Origin: Echinometra lucunter | Taxonomy: Eukaryota > Echinodermata > Echinoidea > Camarodonta > Echinometridae | Reading direction: 5' to 3' | Assembly: GCA_029962745.1 (NCBI GenBank) | Contig: CM057170.1 | Span: 23,154,435-23,218,434, forward strand | DNA length: 64,000 nt | Notes under the pieces: generated by a model | Seen by the model: the letters and a program-made list of their open reading frames with translations, nothing else | What the model was told of the DNA's origin: nothing | The model's database searches: none | Position numbers and translations under genes: made by a program | Part shown: piece by piece, positions 56,301-58,679 of the stretch | Position numbering within the stretch: the stretch's first letter is position 1 | Layout: every line of letters starts with the position of its first letter

Positions 56301-58296
56301 AAAAAAGCTTAGTATGATTTAACAACAAGCTTTACGTTAATCTAGGCTTTCTAGGTAGGATTTTGAACATACACTACTGTTGTCCCATTAAAATAAAACA
56401 TCAAAACGAACAGATGGGACTACAACTACAAATACGGGCTACCCAGAACACCGTCATTGACAGTCTCTTTACACCCTAATAATATTTAAAGACTGCATTA
56501 AATAAATTCCACTAACCTGCAGAAGCCTTCTTGCATCCATTCTCTTAACGACTGGTAGAGTTATATGCCGTAAAAACAACACAGAGCTCAGAAAAGCAGT
56601 AAAAAATGCAAGAAATTCTAGCCGGTCGAAAATACAGTGAGCGGACGTAAACAGAGGACTAACCAAGATGGCGGATACCACGTGATCCCGTACGAACGCT
56701 GGCTATGTTTTCGAGTCCGCATGAGCTTTCTACGTCTTCTATTTCTGTGACTGGCACCCTTGTATGGGATTTTGAAATAGCGCCCTCTCAGTCCTAAACT
56801 ACTGATTTTGTTCCCTTTTTGCTCCCAGCATGCTCTATGCTGATCAATGAGGCCTTTATTTTTTGAGTAACATCTGTTAAAATGTGCTTGTATTCATACT
56901 AGGGAAATTCATGAGAAGCCACAAAGGATATAATCTTTCTAAGAGTCTCTGGTTTTGAGTAAAATTGGTGCTGTTGTAAAAACATCATAATAAGGGTCAG
57001 TTCACTGCTGCCTTAAGGCTCGGAAAAACCCCGGGAAAACCCCCTGTCACTAATGATAATGTGATGCAAATGAACACATCAAAACTAGTTTACCCTCAAA
57101 TAAAAGAGGGTTTTGCCAGAAATTGCACAGACAAACCTGTGATGTCATATGTCCACATCCTTTGCTGCCAAGAGATGAAAAATATTCCTCTTGCCTCCGG
57201 GGGAGCGTTTCATGAAAGGACTTGTCGGATGTTTTATCTGACAAAGTCTGTTTTATCCAACAGTTGCCAAAGTAACGATGCTTCTCAGCCAATCAAAAAC
57301 AAGGAAAGATGTCAGAATTGACAACTTGTGAGACAACAAATGTTGATGAAACGCCCCCCAGGTTTCTTTCTTTTTTTCTTTGCCACCTCCCATTCCTTTC
57401 ATTTGTACACATAAAAGGCGGGTGTTTTCTGCTACATAGGTGAACAAACCCTTACAGAGACAAGGTTTCTTTTTAATCTCAGGCTTTTTTTATGTAAATC
57501 TGGAAGAAGCATTGAATGTAGGAAAAAAAAAAATTAATGTTTGAATTCCTTTTATGAGTGTCAGGACTTGATTAAAATTTTGGTTCGAATTCATGTGCTG
57601 TGCAGTGAATCTAGAGGTCAAAGAGGGTGGCTGAAAAGTACATTGTCACAATCCCCACTCCTCCGTCGAGAGGTTCTTGATATTTTCATGCAACCTTCAA
57701 AGGCAACAGTTTATTTGTAGAAAAATCTGTATACTTTTGATATGTTCTGAGTATGGGTTCAACTATAATTTTGGCTAGATTTTTTTTATGATGATAGCTG
57801 CATGAAATATTAAACTCTTTATGAGCCATGAGCCATATTAGGATTCCTCTGTGCCACACAGCATTTCTCATTGGTAATCAAGCCTGGAAATGGGTAAGTT
57901 TGCAAAGTTTGGATTTGAACAGAGCAATCCTTCTGCTAGTTTGTGGATATTGTCTTGTACCGATTGGTACTTGTGGCTAATGAGCAACTGTGCCAATCAG
58001 CATTTGTGACAAATAAAAAGTTATTATTTTTCATATTTAGATTGTAATGTTTCAAAATCTCTTTCCTGTTTTTTTTTTTTTTTTCAGTCTTCCTAACGGG
58101 TAACGACCACATTCCCATCCAGGGCTGGGCCAGCCTGCAAGTCATCATCCAGCCTGTCAAAGGTGGCAACGAATTCTATCCTGTCGCCCACACATGCTTT
58201 AATCTCCTAGACCTGCCTATGTACGACAGCAAGGACATTCTCAAAGACAAGCTGTTGACAGCAATTGAGCATACAGAAGGATTCACGTTAGCATGA
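9929..58296 (+). CDS. HERC4: HERC3/HERC4-class E3 ubiquitin ligase (whole gene, 20 coding exons)
   Basis: The joined exons are 9929-10163, 10893-11055, 11478-11554, 12504-12728, 15294-15385, 16293-16423, 16875-17109, 20347-20603, 21935-22040, 23378-23573, 26392-26555, 45252-45368, 45958-46053, 47101-47316, 48798-48893, 50358-50476, 51350-51550, 51965-52148, 52769-52871 and 58088-58296. All junctions are GT-AG and every phase matches, giving 3222 nt and 1073 residues. Residues 1 to about 386 form repeated RCC1 blades (GQLG, CG..H, WG motifs). Residues about 720-1073 form a HECT domain with FVGEDAVDAGGVRKEFF, the HTCFNLL catalytic motif (Cys1041) and a C-terminal EGFTLA tail. The family transfers ubiquitin from E2 to substrate through a Cys thioester, usually in the cytosol. 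Human HERC3 and HERC4 are about 1050 residues. I infer HERC4 rather than HERC3 only by general resemblance. The exact start of exon 8 is the least certain junction. Confidence 0.93.
10220..10350 (+). pseudogene. Decayed copy 1 of exon 1 3' part
   Basis: This stretch aligns with exon 1 from about 10028 to its donor. The motifs GTGTGGAGCC, AGCAAAGGCCAGCTT and AGACAGGA are kept, but the central part is scrambled by substitutions and indels. It lies downstream of the intact exon in intron 1 and cannot substitute for it. Confidence 0.75.
10515..10620 (+). pseudogene. Decayed copy 2 of exon 1 3' part
   Basis: A second, more diverged copy. It shares TTTCAGATGCCAT with copy 1, and ATTGTTCTG, TATATGTG and GGAGCCAAC with exon 1. 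The frame is lost. The stretch between the copies (10350-10515) is an unrelated insertion rich in A and G. Confidence 0.6.
10893..11055 (+). CDS. HERC4: HERC4 coding exon 2 (residues 79-132)
   Basis: The exon opens after TTTCACAG and encodes VSALETVVIRHVACGDDHTL and the RCC1 motif GWGRNDRGQCGLATG. The donor is AAG|GTAAGT. Two bases of an Arg codon pass to exon 3. Confidence 0.92.
11478..11554 (+). CDS. HERC4: HERC4 coding exon 3 (residues 133-158)
   Basis: A short exon encoding ILKHLGSHQVVSVCCGSLHS and VALTK, the CG..HS strand of an RCC1 blade. The acceptor is TTCCCAG and the donor AAAG|GTAAGC. The phase matches exons 2 and 4. Confidence 0.9.
11784..11818. repeat. Near-perfect palindrome with TGACGTCA core
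   Basis: ACCCACTTTGATGTCA and TGACGTCAAAGTGGGT are inverted around a 3-base centre with one mismatch. The right arm contains a consensus CRE octamer (11803-11810). A further GGGTACCCAC lies near 11910. It is inside intron 3; whether it binds CREB/ATF factors is untested. Confidence 0.6.
12290..12440 (+). repeat. Dispersed repeat, 'AGAGTTTTGCCA' family, copy A
   Basis: The block AAATAAAAGAGAGTTTTGCC, then GAGACAAACTTGTGACGTCA and a CACACCTTCTGC-type segment, recurs near 15495-15640 and 57090-57400. A truncated piece lies at 12155-12185. It is an unclassified interspersed repeat in intron 3. Confidence 0.6.
12504..12728 (+). CDS. HERC4: HERC4 coding exon 4 (residues 159-233)
   Basis: Encodes DGRLFSWGDNSYGQLGVG, VACGGSHSFALTISGSAFGW and KNDVGQLGLGNKE, which is more than one complete RCC1 repeat. 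The acceptor is CTAACAG and the donor AAA|GTGAGT. A decayed copy of its 3' end lies about 103 bases downstream. Confidence 0.93.
12757..12842 (+). pseudogene. Decayed copy of exon 4 3' end
   Basis: TTTGCTCTTACTAG, TTCGGCTGGTGGAAGAACGA, GGTAATAAAGAAAG and GAGTAAAAG parallel the end of exon 4 and its donor. The donor position reads GCGAGT instead of GTGAGT, and several codons are lost. It lies immediately downstream of the intact exon. Confidence 0.85.
13087..15113 (+). mobile_element. GTCTCGCCCA-headed repeat element, full copy with DR1 satellite
   Basis: The left end reads CTTTTTGTCTCGCCCACCGG. Near the right end is TGGGCGAGAC, the inverted GTCTCGCCCA, and homology with the copy at 31173-32615 runs to CGCCTTGTTTA. 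Inside are a (CGTCCGTCGTC)n minisatellite (about 13137-13238) and seven 157-bp tandem units (13250-14370). A unique part (14370-14835) is missing from the other copy. No ORF suggests a transposase. It sits in intron 4. Confidence 0.75.
13250..14370 (+). repeat. 157-bp satellite, seven units, each with a perfect DR1 motif
   Basis: AGGTCAAAGGTCA occurs near 13352, 13509, 13666, 13823, 13980, 14136 and 14294, a spacing of 156-158 bases. Each unit adds about two further AGGTCA half-sites. AGGTCA-A-AGGTCA is the textbook direct-repeat-1 site for RXR, HNF4, PPAR and COUP-TF class nuclear receptors. Binding here is inferred from the motif alone. Confidence 0.85.
15294..15385 (+). CDS. HERC4: HERC4 coding exon 5 (residues 234-264)
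   Basis: Encodes KSYPTLLRNMRSQMVKHIAC then GQDHTAMLTA. The acceptor is CTTCATAG and the donor GCA|GTAAGT, ending in phase 0. Confidence 0.9.
15495..15640 (+). repeat. Dispersed repeat, 'AGAGTTTTGCCA' family, copy B
   Basis: CTCAAATAAAAGAGTTTTGC, GCAGACAAACTTGTGACATC and a CAACACCTTTTCCACC block parallel copy A in intron 3. It lies in intron 5. Confidence 0.6.
16293..16423 (+). CDS. HERC4: HERC4 coding exon 6 (residues 265-307)
   Basis: Encodes DGGVFLFGQGSEGQLGHGSN, NEVNPRKVIDLMGSDITQ and VTCGR. This closely follows the FGxGxxGQLGH...NPRKVxELMGS segment of the family. The acceptor is TATGTAG and the donor AAG|GTAAGA. Confidence 0.93.
16711..16843 (+). pseudogene. Decayed upstream copy of exon 7 5' part, with acceptor
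   Basis: A good acceptor (TTTTTCCCCCCCAG) is followed by a frame matching exon 6's phase. It encodes RCQPLVMKDFRGRLYAFGEG then IHAQL, parallel to exon 7. The frame stays open to TAA at 16841-16843. No matching donor continues the exon. It begins 164 bases before exon 7. Confidence 0.8.
16875..17109 (+). CDS. HERC4: HERC4 coding exon 7 (residues 308-386, last RCC1 blade)
   Basis: Encodes HHTLVLEGSKGRLYAFGQG and IHGQLGHGEA, a variable linker, then CIYAGGQHSFCTVTCAAD. This closes the propeller. The acceptor is TTTCCAG and the donor GAT|GTAAGT. Confidence 0.92.
17640..19610 (+). repeat. Satellite array of about 160-bp units with a 655-bp higher-order repeat
   Basis: The unit reads roughly CTATCCTGTATCTAAATATT, ATACGAGCGAGCGAAGCGAG, GGAAAAATATACTCC, CATGGTTGAGGTGATTATTC, ATGGGCCGAAAGGTAT and CACCTCGCTTGCCGAATTC. 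About twelve units are recognisable, near 17676, 17840, 18011, 18165, 18327, 18495, 18665, 18820, 18972, 19128, 19268 and 19410. The block at 18083-18271 recurs almost unchanged at 18738-18920, so four units form a higher-order repeat. It fills most of intron 7. Confidence 0.85.
19880..20145 (+). repeat. 265-base polypyrimidine tract
   Basis: An almost uninterrupted run of C and T (CTTTTTCTTC-like) on the + strand in intron 7, about 200 bases before exon 8. All long ORFs here are low-complexity shadows (Phe/Ser/Leu on +, Lys/Glu on -). Confidence 0.9.
20347..20603 (+). CDS. HERC4: HERC4 coding exon 8 (residues 387-471, start less certain)
   Basis: Encodes NPELPLDFRDPIPHQQPTSL, LTEGLLKELSTFIPNTSPSP and FSSASCLNASFLKE. 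The last part matches the FSSSGCLNGSFL-like segment after the propeller. I placed the start at the acceptor GGTTAG (20345-20346), which keeps phase 0 with exon 7 and removes an in-frame TAG. The donor is AAAGA|GTGAGT. Confidence 0.8.
20636..20935 (+). repeat. Diverged relative of the GTCTCGCCC/AGGTCA repeat
   Basis: GTCGAGTCACCGAGGTGGAG, CGAGACTGAGGGATCC and repeated AGGTCAAAGGTG/AGGTCAAAT blocks resemble the elements in introns 4 and 11 at lower identity. A further AGGTCAAAGGTG-type stretch runs to about 21400. Confidence 0.6.
21404..21550. mobile_element. MITE with AGGGCACC...TCATGAAA inverted ends
   Basis: AGGGCACCATCTCATGAAAG on the left is mirrored by CTTTCATGAAACGGTGCCCT on the right. 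About 147 bases, no ORF. It resembles the elements at 48328-48488 and 57199-57359 in layout and in the GATTG(G)CTGAGAAGCA core. Confidence 0.75.
21935..22040 (+). CDS. HERC4: HERC4 coding exon 9 (residues 472-507)
   Basis: Encodes NNSHYSCGKSNHGVDLDKAR then SAFQHLADKNMILEI. It matches the HYRTG..GVDMNAAR-like middle region. The acceptor is CATTACAG and the donor ATA|GTAAGT. Confidence 0.88.
22505..22700. mobile_element. MITE with CA(T/G)ACCTGCCAAC inverted ends
   Basis: CATACCTGCCAAC at the left mirrors GTTGGCAGGTCTG at the right. ACATAG flanks both sides (22499-22504 and 22701-22706), a likely target-site duplication. The body repeats GTCCCT(A/C)TT blocks. It resembles non-autonomous hAT elements. 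It is in intron 9. Confidence 0.65.
22706..23060 (+). mobile_element. SINE-like repeat, tRNA-derived family
   Basis: ATGTCACTGGACTGTG and GTTTGAGTCCCGCC look like a worn tRNA head. The family body follows: GCTAATGTCCTTTGGCAAGA, GAATCTACATTTG, CTCTCCACTC and GGGTACCTG, with a T-rich tail. Better box A/B motifs are in the copy at 48080. Confidence 0.65.
23378..23573 (+). CDS. HERC4: HERC4 coding exon 10 (residues 508-572)
   Basis: Encodes IAGIINASLVPSLPDSPPDV, EALRLYLLLMECPVLSRP and IGSALCSLKGAAAKIL. It follows the family's SLPDVEALRFYLxLPECP segment. The acceptor is CCCTTAG and the donor TTAG|GTAAGT. Confidence 0.92.
23582..26270. other. Intron 10, no gene seen
   Basis: No coding exon or RNA gene recognised. 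A stretch near 24710-24745 (CTATTCCATAACTCTGCGGA) resembles 15130-15160 and is probably a worn interspersed repeat. A poly-A run lies at 25124-25143. A SINE/LINE-like tail with (ATT)n occurs near 26278-26370. Confidence 0.5.
26392..26555 (+). CDS. HERC4: HERC4 coding exon 11 (residues 573-627)
   Basis: Encodes HWWSKLQPRHLNRILTVHKD and GSFRQLCPEDQSFLDVCMRV then LDKLSK, the helical linker before the HECT domain. The acceptor is GATTTCAG and the donor AAG|GTTAGA. Two decayed copies of its 3' part follow. Confidence 0.9.
26668..26830 (+). pseudogene. Decayed copy 1 of exon 11 3' part plus intron start
   Basis: GGGTTCATTCAGACAACTAT, AGGGTCTTGGACAAACTCAG and the intron sequence after the donor (GGGCTGTCTGTGTATCTGTG) are repeated about 193 bases downstream. 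An indel (TTATTCGTCTATG) breaks the frame. Confidence 0.88.
26851..26955 (+). pseudogene. Decayed copy 2 of exon 11 3' part
   Basis: GAGTTCATTCAGAGAAATAC, GATCAGTCATTCCTAGATGT and CTTGGATAAACTTAATAAGG plus GTTAGAAA parallel exon 11 and its donor, about 184 bases after copy 1. It is more diverged, but much of the reading frame is still visible. Confidence 0.85.
26956..28405. other. Start of intron 11, no gene seen
   Basis: No coding exon recognised. A CTGCCAACTCTCCCAG stretch (27129-27145) followed by CTCCTGGAAAATTAAG and ATCTCCCGG pieces resembles one end of a worn MITE. The rest is AT-rich intron. Confidence 0.4.
28426..28431 (-). terminator. Candidate poly(A) signal of the antisense gene
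   Basis: TTTATT on + reads AATAAA on the minus strand, about 535 bases past the stop codon of the antisense gene. It is the first good signal seen downstream; a modest 3' UTR would result. Confidence 0.4.
28966..30036 (-). CDS. Acidic protein, possible N-myristoylation and PPxY motif, unknown function
   Basis: A single 356-residue open frame runs from ATG (30036-30034) to TAA (28968-28966). It begins MGCGSSHKN: Gly2, Cys3 and Ser6 fit N-myristoylation with nearby palmitoylation, as in lipid-anchored membrane proteins. Residues about 113-165 are a Glu/Lys/Gln-rich low-complexity tract, followed by Asp/Asn-rich sequence. The C terminus has PPPGY (348-352), a WW-domain ligand of the kind NEDD4-family ligases bind. 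No enzymatic domain is visible. The length, codon-like composition outside the tract, and an upstream acceptor (TTTTACAG just above 30077) argue for a real gene. It is nested antisense in HERC4 intron 11. I do not recognise the family. Confidence 0.75.
   Translation of the reverse strand: MGCGSSHKNAVTEQSTHQTLNSEHNIGNKASNTSSRTSKATVDKEIPSKTKDRSKRIDYSEELHCGNIHSKEIGDHIHGAGGKNPRGFTIAEGQNRVSEYGDGNSDGKKAETEEEEMQEKLEEDNEEKEEEKEEEEKEEEKEEEQEEEKEEVDEEQQQKQKEENNKSSRASSNDGDDFQSNLAGDDYCQDDNERCNIIQLTNTSSDNWYQTGNTDDDADNENIDTNDENEERALESLLALHLMQEIMRPIPVIETTLITMINTGTGNREGPIITEIDENDNGPNEIDGKAEYAPDNASESSLISDDSSDMNTGIPFFNSLTVDNSHVFDRSIGRGRDRPDSKMDLDTPPPGYDEIG
30037..30077 (-). other. 5' UTR segment of the antisense gene with splice acceptor
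   Basis: On the minus strand, CTTATCTTTTACAG (AG complementary to 30078-30079) precedes 41 non-coding bases and the ATG. An upstream non-coding exon is implied, not located. Confidence 0.45.
31055..31115 (+). repeat. (GA)n microsatellite
   Basis: AGAGAGAG-rich run with GGGAGAAAAA interruptions, just upstream of the second GTCTCGCCC element. Confidence 0.8.
31173..32615 (+). mobile_element. GTCTCGCCCA-headed repeat element, shorter copy
   Basis: Same ends and internal variants as 13087-15113. Six 157-bp units carry AGGTCAAAGGTCA near 31390, 31547, 31704, 31861, 32018 and 32175. The part equivalent to 14370-14835 is replaced by about 90 bases. Shared unit-specific variants (CTAAGCGGACC with GCTCTAGTC; GTTGAACGGTTAAAG) show the two copies come from one source element. 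The right 275 bases match 14838-15113 almost base for base. Confidence 0.75.
32616..33656. other. Intron 11 segment, microsatellites only
   Basis: No gene seen. Contains a (GAAA)n run near 33047-33072 and a (GACA/GATA)n tract at about 33588-33656 into which the hAT-type element is inserted. Confidence 0.5.
35266..35322 (+). repeat. (TA)n microsatellite
   Basis: A nearly pure TA repeat of about 55 bases with one GTA interruption, within the nested element. Confidence 0.9.
37243..37269 (+). repeat. Poly-C run
   Basis: About 26 consecutive C, the longest single-base run in the window. Similar poly-C or poly-G runs occur at 34138-34151, 43457-43472 and 54455-54470; lengths in an assembly should be treated as approximate. 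Confidence 0.8.
39170..40150 (+). repeat. Tandem array of 47-49-bp units
   Basis: The unit is CATTCAAGTTTAAGGCAAAA, CAAGGCATCTGAAATCAC, TTGCAAGTA. Spacing is 49, 49, 49 and 47 bases between 39653 and 39847, with more diverged units on both sides. It lies just beyond the 3' end of the transposase-like gene inside the hAT element. Confidence 0.85.
40358..43460 (-). pseudogene. Broken hAT transposase-like gene (C17orf113/ZNF862-type)
   Basis: Coding blocks on the minus strand run from right to left. About 43457-43394 encodes ECLAPFLHADLVEKLKAS. About 43027-42611 encodes FSILCDKATDITTEQTFCVS and GFGSDGENLMQEGVNSL, then ILKCFCHTFHLIASYAC. About 42045-41690 is a TRWLSLHQCVSRVLEQWPAL-type block. 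41175-40358 ends with LPQSTATVEQTFSVVGLNKT, the hAT C-terminal dimerisation signature. Donor- and acceptor-like sites separate the blocks. A 53-base-period duplication (41761-41860) and a frame change near 40950-41010 break the frame. Domesticated relatives exist in vertebrates; here the breaks and the surrounding transposon ends favour a decaying element gene. Confidence 0.78.
41761..41860 (-). repeat. Tandem duplication, period 53, disrupting the transposase frame
   Basis: GCTAGTACAGTCTTCTTTCT through GCGGCTGT occurs at 41761 and again at 41814. As 53 is not a multiple of three, the minus-strand frame runs into TGA shortly after the duplicated part; a single unit would keep it open. Confidence 0.85.
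44056..45251. other. End of intron 11, no gene seen
   Basis: AT-rich sequence with no recognised coding exon or mobile-element ends. A T-rich tract precedes the exon 12 acceptor at 45250-45251. Confidence 0.5.
45252..45368 (+). CDS. HERC4: HERC4 coding exon 12 (residues 628-666)
   Basis: Encodes VNHNHGEILPYHKFYIPDIN, KYINIQEHFLLFLQKTVGS, parallel to the family's YDKFYIHEV..LIDI segment. The acceptor is TGTTCAG and the donor TCT|GTAAGT; 39 codons, phase 0 at both ends. It follows exon 11 directly despite the 18.7-kb intron. Confidence 0.9.
45617..45792. mobile_element. MITE with CTTATCAAAAGTC inverted ends, copy A
   Basis: CTTATCAAAAGTCAGAGC on the left mirrors GGACGAGACTTTGATAAG on the right. 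The core has GCGGATCGGGAAAACC and GGAGAAGACGAT. Two relatives are at 47639-47811 and 59865-60050. It sits in intron 12. Confidence 0.75.
45958..46053 (+). CDS. HERC4: HERC4 coding exon 13 (residues 667-698)
   Basis: Encodes DVHSFTFCDYPFIFDTNTKT then QLLHIDALLQMK, matching the TYPFVFDxxxKTxLLxxDAxLQM segment. The acceptor is TTTGCAG and the donor AAG|GTAAGA; 32 codons. Confidence 0.93.
46250..46370 (+). pseudogene. Decayed upstream copy 1 of exon 14
   Basis: After CTCTAG it reads TTTGCAATTGAAGGTGTTCA and AACCCCATTTTGCG. It would encode FAIEGVQSRNLQSVLSSQID and then PVTPFCVICIQRMNIA, so its frame is the best preserved of the six. It lacks the 3' half of exon 14 and its donor. Confidence 0.88.
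46398..46510 (+). pseudogene. Decayed upstream copy 2 of exon 14
   Basis: TTTGTCATCAAGATGTCCAG with a small deletion relative to exon 14, then AGGAGAAATCTTCAGAGCAT. The frame is shifted. It begins 148 bases after copy 1 and keeps a CTACAG acceptor. Confidence 0.88.
46546..46655 (+). pseudogene. Decayed upstream copy 3 of exon 14
   Basis: TTTGCCATTGAAGATGTCCT then the AGAAATCTTCAGAGCGTG block, with a TTTTACCCATGC divergence in place of CCTGTAAACCC. The acceptor is CCACAG; 148 bases after copy 2. Confidence 0.88.
46691..46770 (+). pseudogene. Decayed upstream copy 4 of exon 14
   Basis: TTTGCCATCGAAGATGTCCA is intact at its start. AGTTTTTAG introduces an in-frame stop. The acceptor is CCACAG; 145 bases after copy 3. 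Confidence 0.88.
46819..46905 (+). pseudogene. Decayed upstream copy 5 of exon 14
   Basis: TTTGCCATCGAAGATGTCCA, AAGAAGAAATC and GTGATGAGTTCTCAGATTGA, then CCTGTAAGCCC. The acceptor is CTACAG; 128 bases after copy 4. Near-identical in its tail to copy 6. Confidence 0.88.
46960..47050 (+). pseudogene. Decayed upstream copy 6 of exon 14
   Basis: TTTGCCATCGGAGATGTCCA through GATTGACCCTGTAAGCCC, then CATTTAGTGAAGGACCGT shared with copy 5. The acceptor is TTTTTTCAG, like that of the intact exon 141 bases later. Confidence 0.88.
47101..47316 (+). CDS. HERC4: HERC4 coding exon 14 (residues 699-770, start of HECT domain)
   Basis: Encodes FAIEDVQRRNLQSVLSSQID, NPCLVMCIQRKNIV, DFKKPLKVGFVGEDAVDAGG and VRK. 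The last is the near-invariant entry to the HECT N-lobe. The acceptor is TTTTTTCAG and the donor AAG|GTAAAT; 72 codons. It is the only member of a seven-unit array with the full exon and donor. Confidence 0.95.
47639..47811. mobile_element. MITE of the CTTATCA family, copy B
   Basis: CTTATCAAAAATCAGAGCCC on the left; the right end (ACGCGACTTTTACATTAG) has lost the GATAAG tip. The flanks 47540-47638 and 47812-47915 are duplicated versions of each other (TTAATTAAGGTCTTGTATAA and TTCATGCATGTA). Confidence 0.65.
48080..48545 (+). mobile_element. tRNA-derived SINE, split by a MITE
   Basis: TGTGGTCCAGTGGATAAG (box A-like) and GGGTTCGAAACCC (box B) give a clear tRNA-type internal promoter. The body has CACTAATGTCCTTTGGC, GACATTAATCTACATTTG and GGTAAATGGGTACCTGG. 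A MITE at 48328-48488 separates the body from its tail. Confidence 0.82.
48328..48488. mobile_element. MITE with AGGGGAGC(A/G)TTTCAT inverted ends
   Basis: AGGGGAGCATTTCATCAAC on the left mirrors CTTTCATGAAACGCTCCCCT on the right. The inverted-orientation relative at 57199-57359 shares TTGTTGTCT, CAAGTTGTCA, GACATCTTTCCTTG and GATTGGCTGAGAAGCAT. Confidence 0.82.
48798..48893 (+). CDS. HERC4: HERC4 coding exon 15 (residues 771-802)
   Basis: Encodes EFFMLIMREILDPKYGMFRF, YEDSGKIWFNSK, a HECT N-lobe block. The acceptor is CCATTAG and the donor AAA|GTAAGT; 32 codons. Confidence 0.94.
49983..50235 (+). mobile_element. tRNA-derived SINE, second good copy
   Basis: TGCGGTCTAGTGGATAAGTC and GGGTTCAATTCC form worn box A and box B. 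The same body follows (GATGTCCTTCGGCAAGACAT, GGTACCTGGCAGGA, GCATAGAGACATTAGA). Uninterrupted, unlike the copy at 48080. Confidence 0.78.
50358..50476 (+). CDS. HERC4: HERC4 coding exon 16 (residues 803-841)
   Basis: Encodes SFEDPIMFRLVGLVCGLAIY, NHIIISLPFPLALYKKILQ. LxGxxCGLAIYN is the standard HECT segment. The acceptor is TTTCTAG and the donor AAAG|GTAGGC. Confidence 0.94.
50865..51025 (+). repeat. (GAT)n microsatellite
   Basis: About 160 bases of GATGATGAT with GGGGAT, GGTGAT and TATGAT interruptions in intron 16; a worn GAT-rich zone continues to about 51175. The poly-Asp, poly-Met and poly-His frames are artefacts. Confidence 0.9.
51350..51550 (+). CDS. HERC4: HERC4 coding exon 17 (residues 842-908)
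   Basis: Encodes KTTLEDLSKLEPQVAHHLQA, LLDYEDEESFRDAFPLVFQI, DEDNFGHVQTTDLIPNGGSK and EVTAKN. It matches the SLxDLxEL...LLDY segment. The acceptor AG (51348-51349) restores AGG across the junction. The donor is CAG|GTAACT. Confidence 0.92.
51611..51700 (+). pseudogene. Decayed copy of exon 17 donor region
   Basis: ACTGCAAAAACAGGTAACTC and TCCTCTTCTCT, then AGGAAGACT...CCCCCAAA, repeat exon 17's end and donor plus intron with a 90-base period. The coding part copied is very short. Confidence 0.8.
51965..52148 (+). CDS. HERC4: HERC4 coding exon 18 (residues 909-970)
   Basis: Encodes QEYIDAYVDYILNKSVEPQF, SAFSEGFLEVCGGHVLNLFH and PQELMAMVIGDENYDWDELE then K. HECT landmarks EF/YIDAY and PxELxxMVxGxxxYDWxELE are present. 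The acceptor is CCTTAG and the donor AAG|GTAAGC. Confidence 0.95.
52281..52345 (+). pseudogene. Decayed copy of exon 18 donor region
   Basis: AAGAACTGTGCTGATGATGA, GCTTGAGAAGGTGAAC and TTTATTGAGG parallel GAGAACTATGACTGGGATGA, ACTTGAAAAGGTAAGC and TTAGTTGAAG about 167 bases earlier. A tRNA-SINE-like piece (52165-52265) lies between them. Confidence 0.72.
52649..52715 (+). pseudogene. Decayed upstream copy of part of exon 19
   Basis: TTCTGGTAGGTCTTCAGATT, GATGTCTTAATG and GTGCAGAAGA resemble exon 19's TTCTGGCAGGTCTTCAGAGA, GATGTCTTTAGTGGC about 150 bases later. Short and diverged. Confidence 0.6.
52769..52871 (+). CDS. HERC4: HERC4 coding exon 19 (residues 971-1004)
   Basis: Encodes SVEYKGQYYRHHPTVRLFWQ, VFREMSLVAKKKFL, the HECT C-lobe segment before the catalytic loop. 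The acceptor is TCTTTAG and the donor TTAG|GTTAGT. Confidence 0.93.
52947..56749. mobile_element. 3.8-kb DNA transposon with 8-bp target-site duplication (hAT or P type)
   Basis: ACTGGCAC flanks both ends (52939-52946 and 56750-56757). The ends are inverted repeats, CACAGAAATAGAAGACGTAG extending two more bases. Subterminal CCGCCATCTTG(C/G)TTAGTCCTC is also inverted (about 53047 and 56675). An 8-bp duplication with CA-starting ends fits hAT or P. No convincing transposase is visible; short frames at 55680-56023 match nothing I recognise, so it is probably non-autonomous. It fills most of intron 19. Confidence 0.83.
54330..54504. mobile_element. Nested 175-bp MITE with GGCCGTACGCAG inverted ends
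   Basis: ATGGAGTC flanks both ends (54322-54329 and 54505-54512). GGCCGTACGCAG near the left end mirrors CTGCGTACGGCC near the right. The core has poly-C then poly-A. The 8-bp duplication suggests a hAT-type MITE. It is inside the 52947-56749 transposon. Confidence 0.8.
57090..57400 (+). repeat. Dispersed repeat, 'AGAGTTTTGCCA' family, copy C, split by a MITE
   Basis: CTCAAATAAAAGAGGGTTTT, GCACAGACAAACCTGTGATG and TTGCCTCC on the left, and CTTTCTTTTTTTCTTTGCC on the right, match the intron 3 and intron 5 copies. The MITE at 57199-57359 interrupts it. Confidence 0.6.
57199..57359. mobile_element. MITE of the (G)GGGAGCGTTTCAT family, inverted relative to 48328
   Basis: GGGGGAGCGTTTCATGAAAG on the left mirrors GATGAAACGCCCCCC on the right. 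Reverse-complemented, it matches 48328-48488 along its length. Confidence 0.8.
58088..58296 (+). CDS. HERC4: HERC4 coding exon 20 (residues 1005-1073, catalytic cysteine, stop)
   Basis: Encodes FLTGNDHIPIQGWASLQVII, GGNEFYPVAHTCFNLLDLPM and YDSKDILKDKLLTAIEHTEG then FTLA and TGA (58294-58296). The thioester cysteine is TGC at 58195-58197. The acceptor is TTTTCAG after a T tract. Eight decayed copies of its 3' two thirds follow the stop. Confidence 0.95.
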
Positions 58297-58344
58297 AACT
58301 ACATGTATCTTCTCTTAGTCCCATCAGTGATATTTTTTTGTGAT

Positions 58345-58480
58345 GGAAATGCTTCTATCCTGTTGCGGTCACTTGCTTCAGTCTGCCAGTTCTACTCATG
58401 TATGACGATCAGGACGTTATCAACAAAGAGGAAAAAAAATGAGGAAACTGAAGGATTCATATTTTCTTGAGCATTTCAAC
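58345..58480 (+). pseudogene. Decayed exon 20 copy 1
   Basis: TTCTATCCTGTTGCGGTCAC, TTGCTTCAGTCTGCCAG, ATGTATGACGATCAGGACGT and GAAACTGAAGGATTCAT follow exon 20's order. The catalytic-motif codons ACT TGC TTC persist. The AAG.AAGCTG part is replaced by A-rich sequence. Confidence 0.85.
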
Positions 58481-58509
58481 TCCCAGCCCCACATGTGATA
58501 TTTTTTGTG

Positions 58510-58650
58510 ATAGAAGGCCCGCTATCCTGTTGCCGTCATTTGCTTCAATCTGCCAGATCTACTCATGTATGATGATCAGGACGTTATCAACAAAGAGAAG
58601 CTATTGACAGCAAATGAGGAAACTCAAGGATTCATATTATCCTTACCATT
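58510..58650 (+). pseudogene. Decayed exon 20 copy 2
   Basis: GCTATCCTGTTGCCGTCATT, TGCTTCAATCTGCCAGATCT, GAGAAGCTATTGACAGCAAA and GAAACTCAAGGATTCAT. It is the best preserved copy and resembles copies 1 and 3 more than the exon. Confidence 0.88.
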
Positions 58651-58679
58651 TCAACCCCCAGTCCCACATATGATATTTT

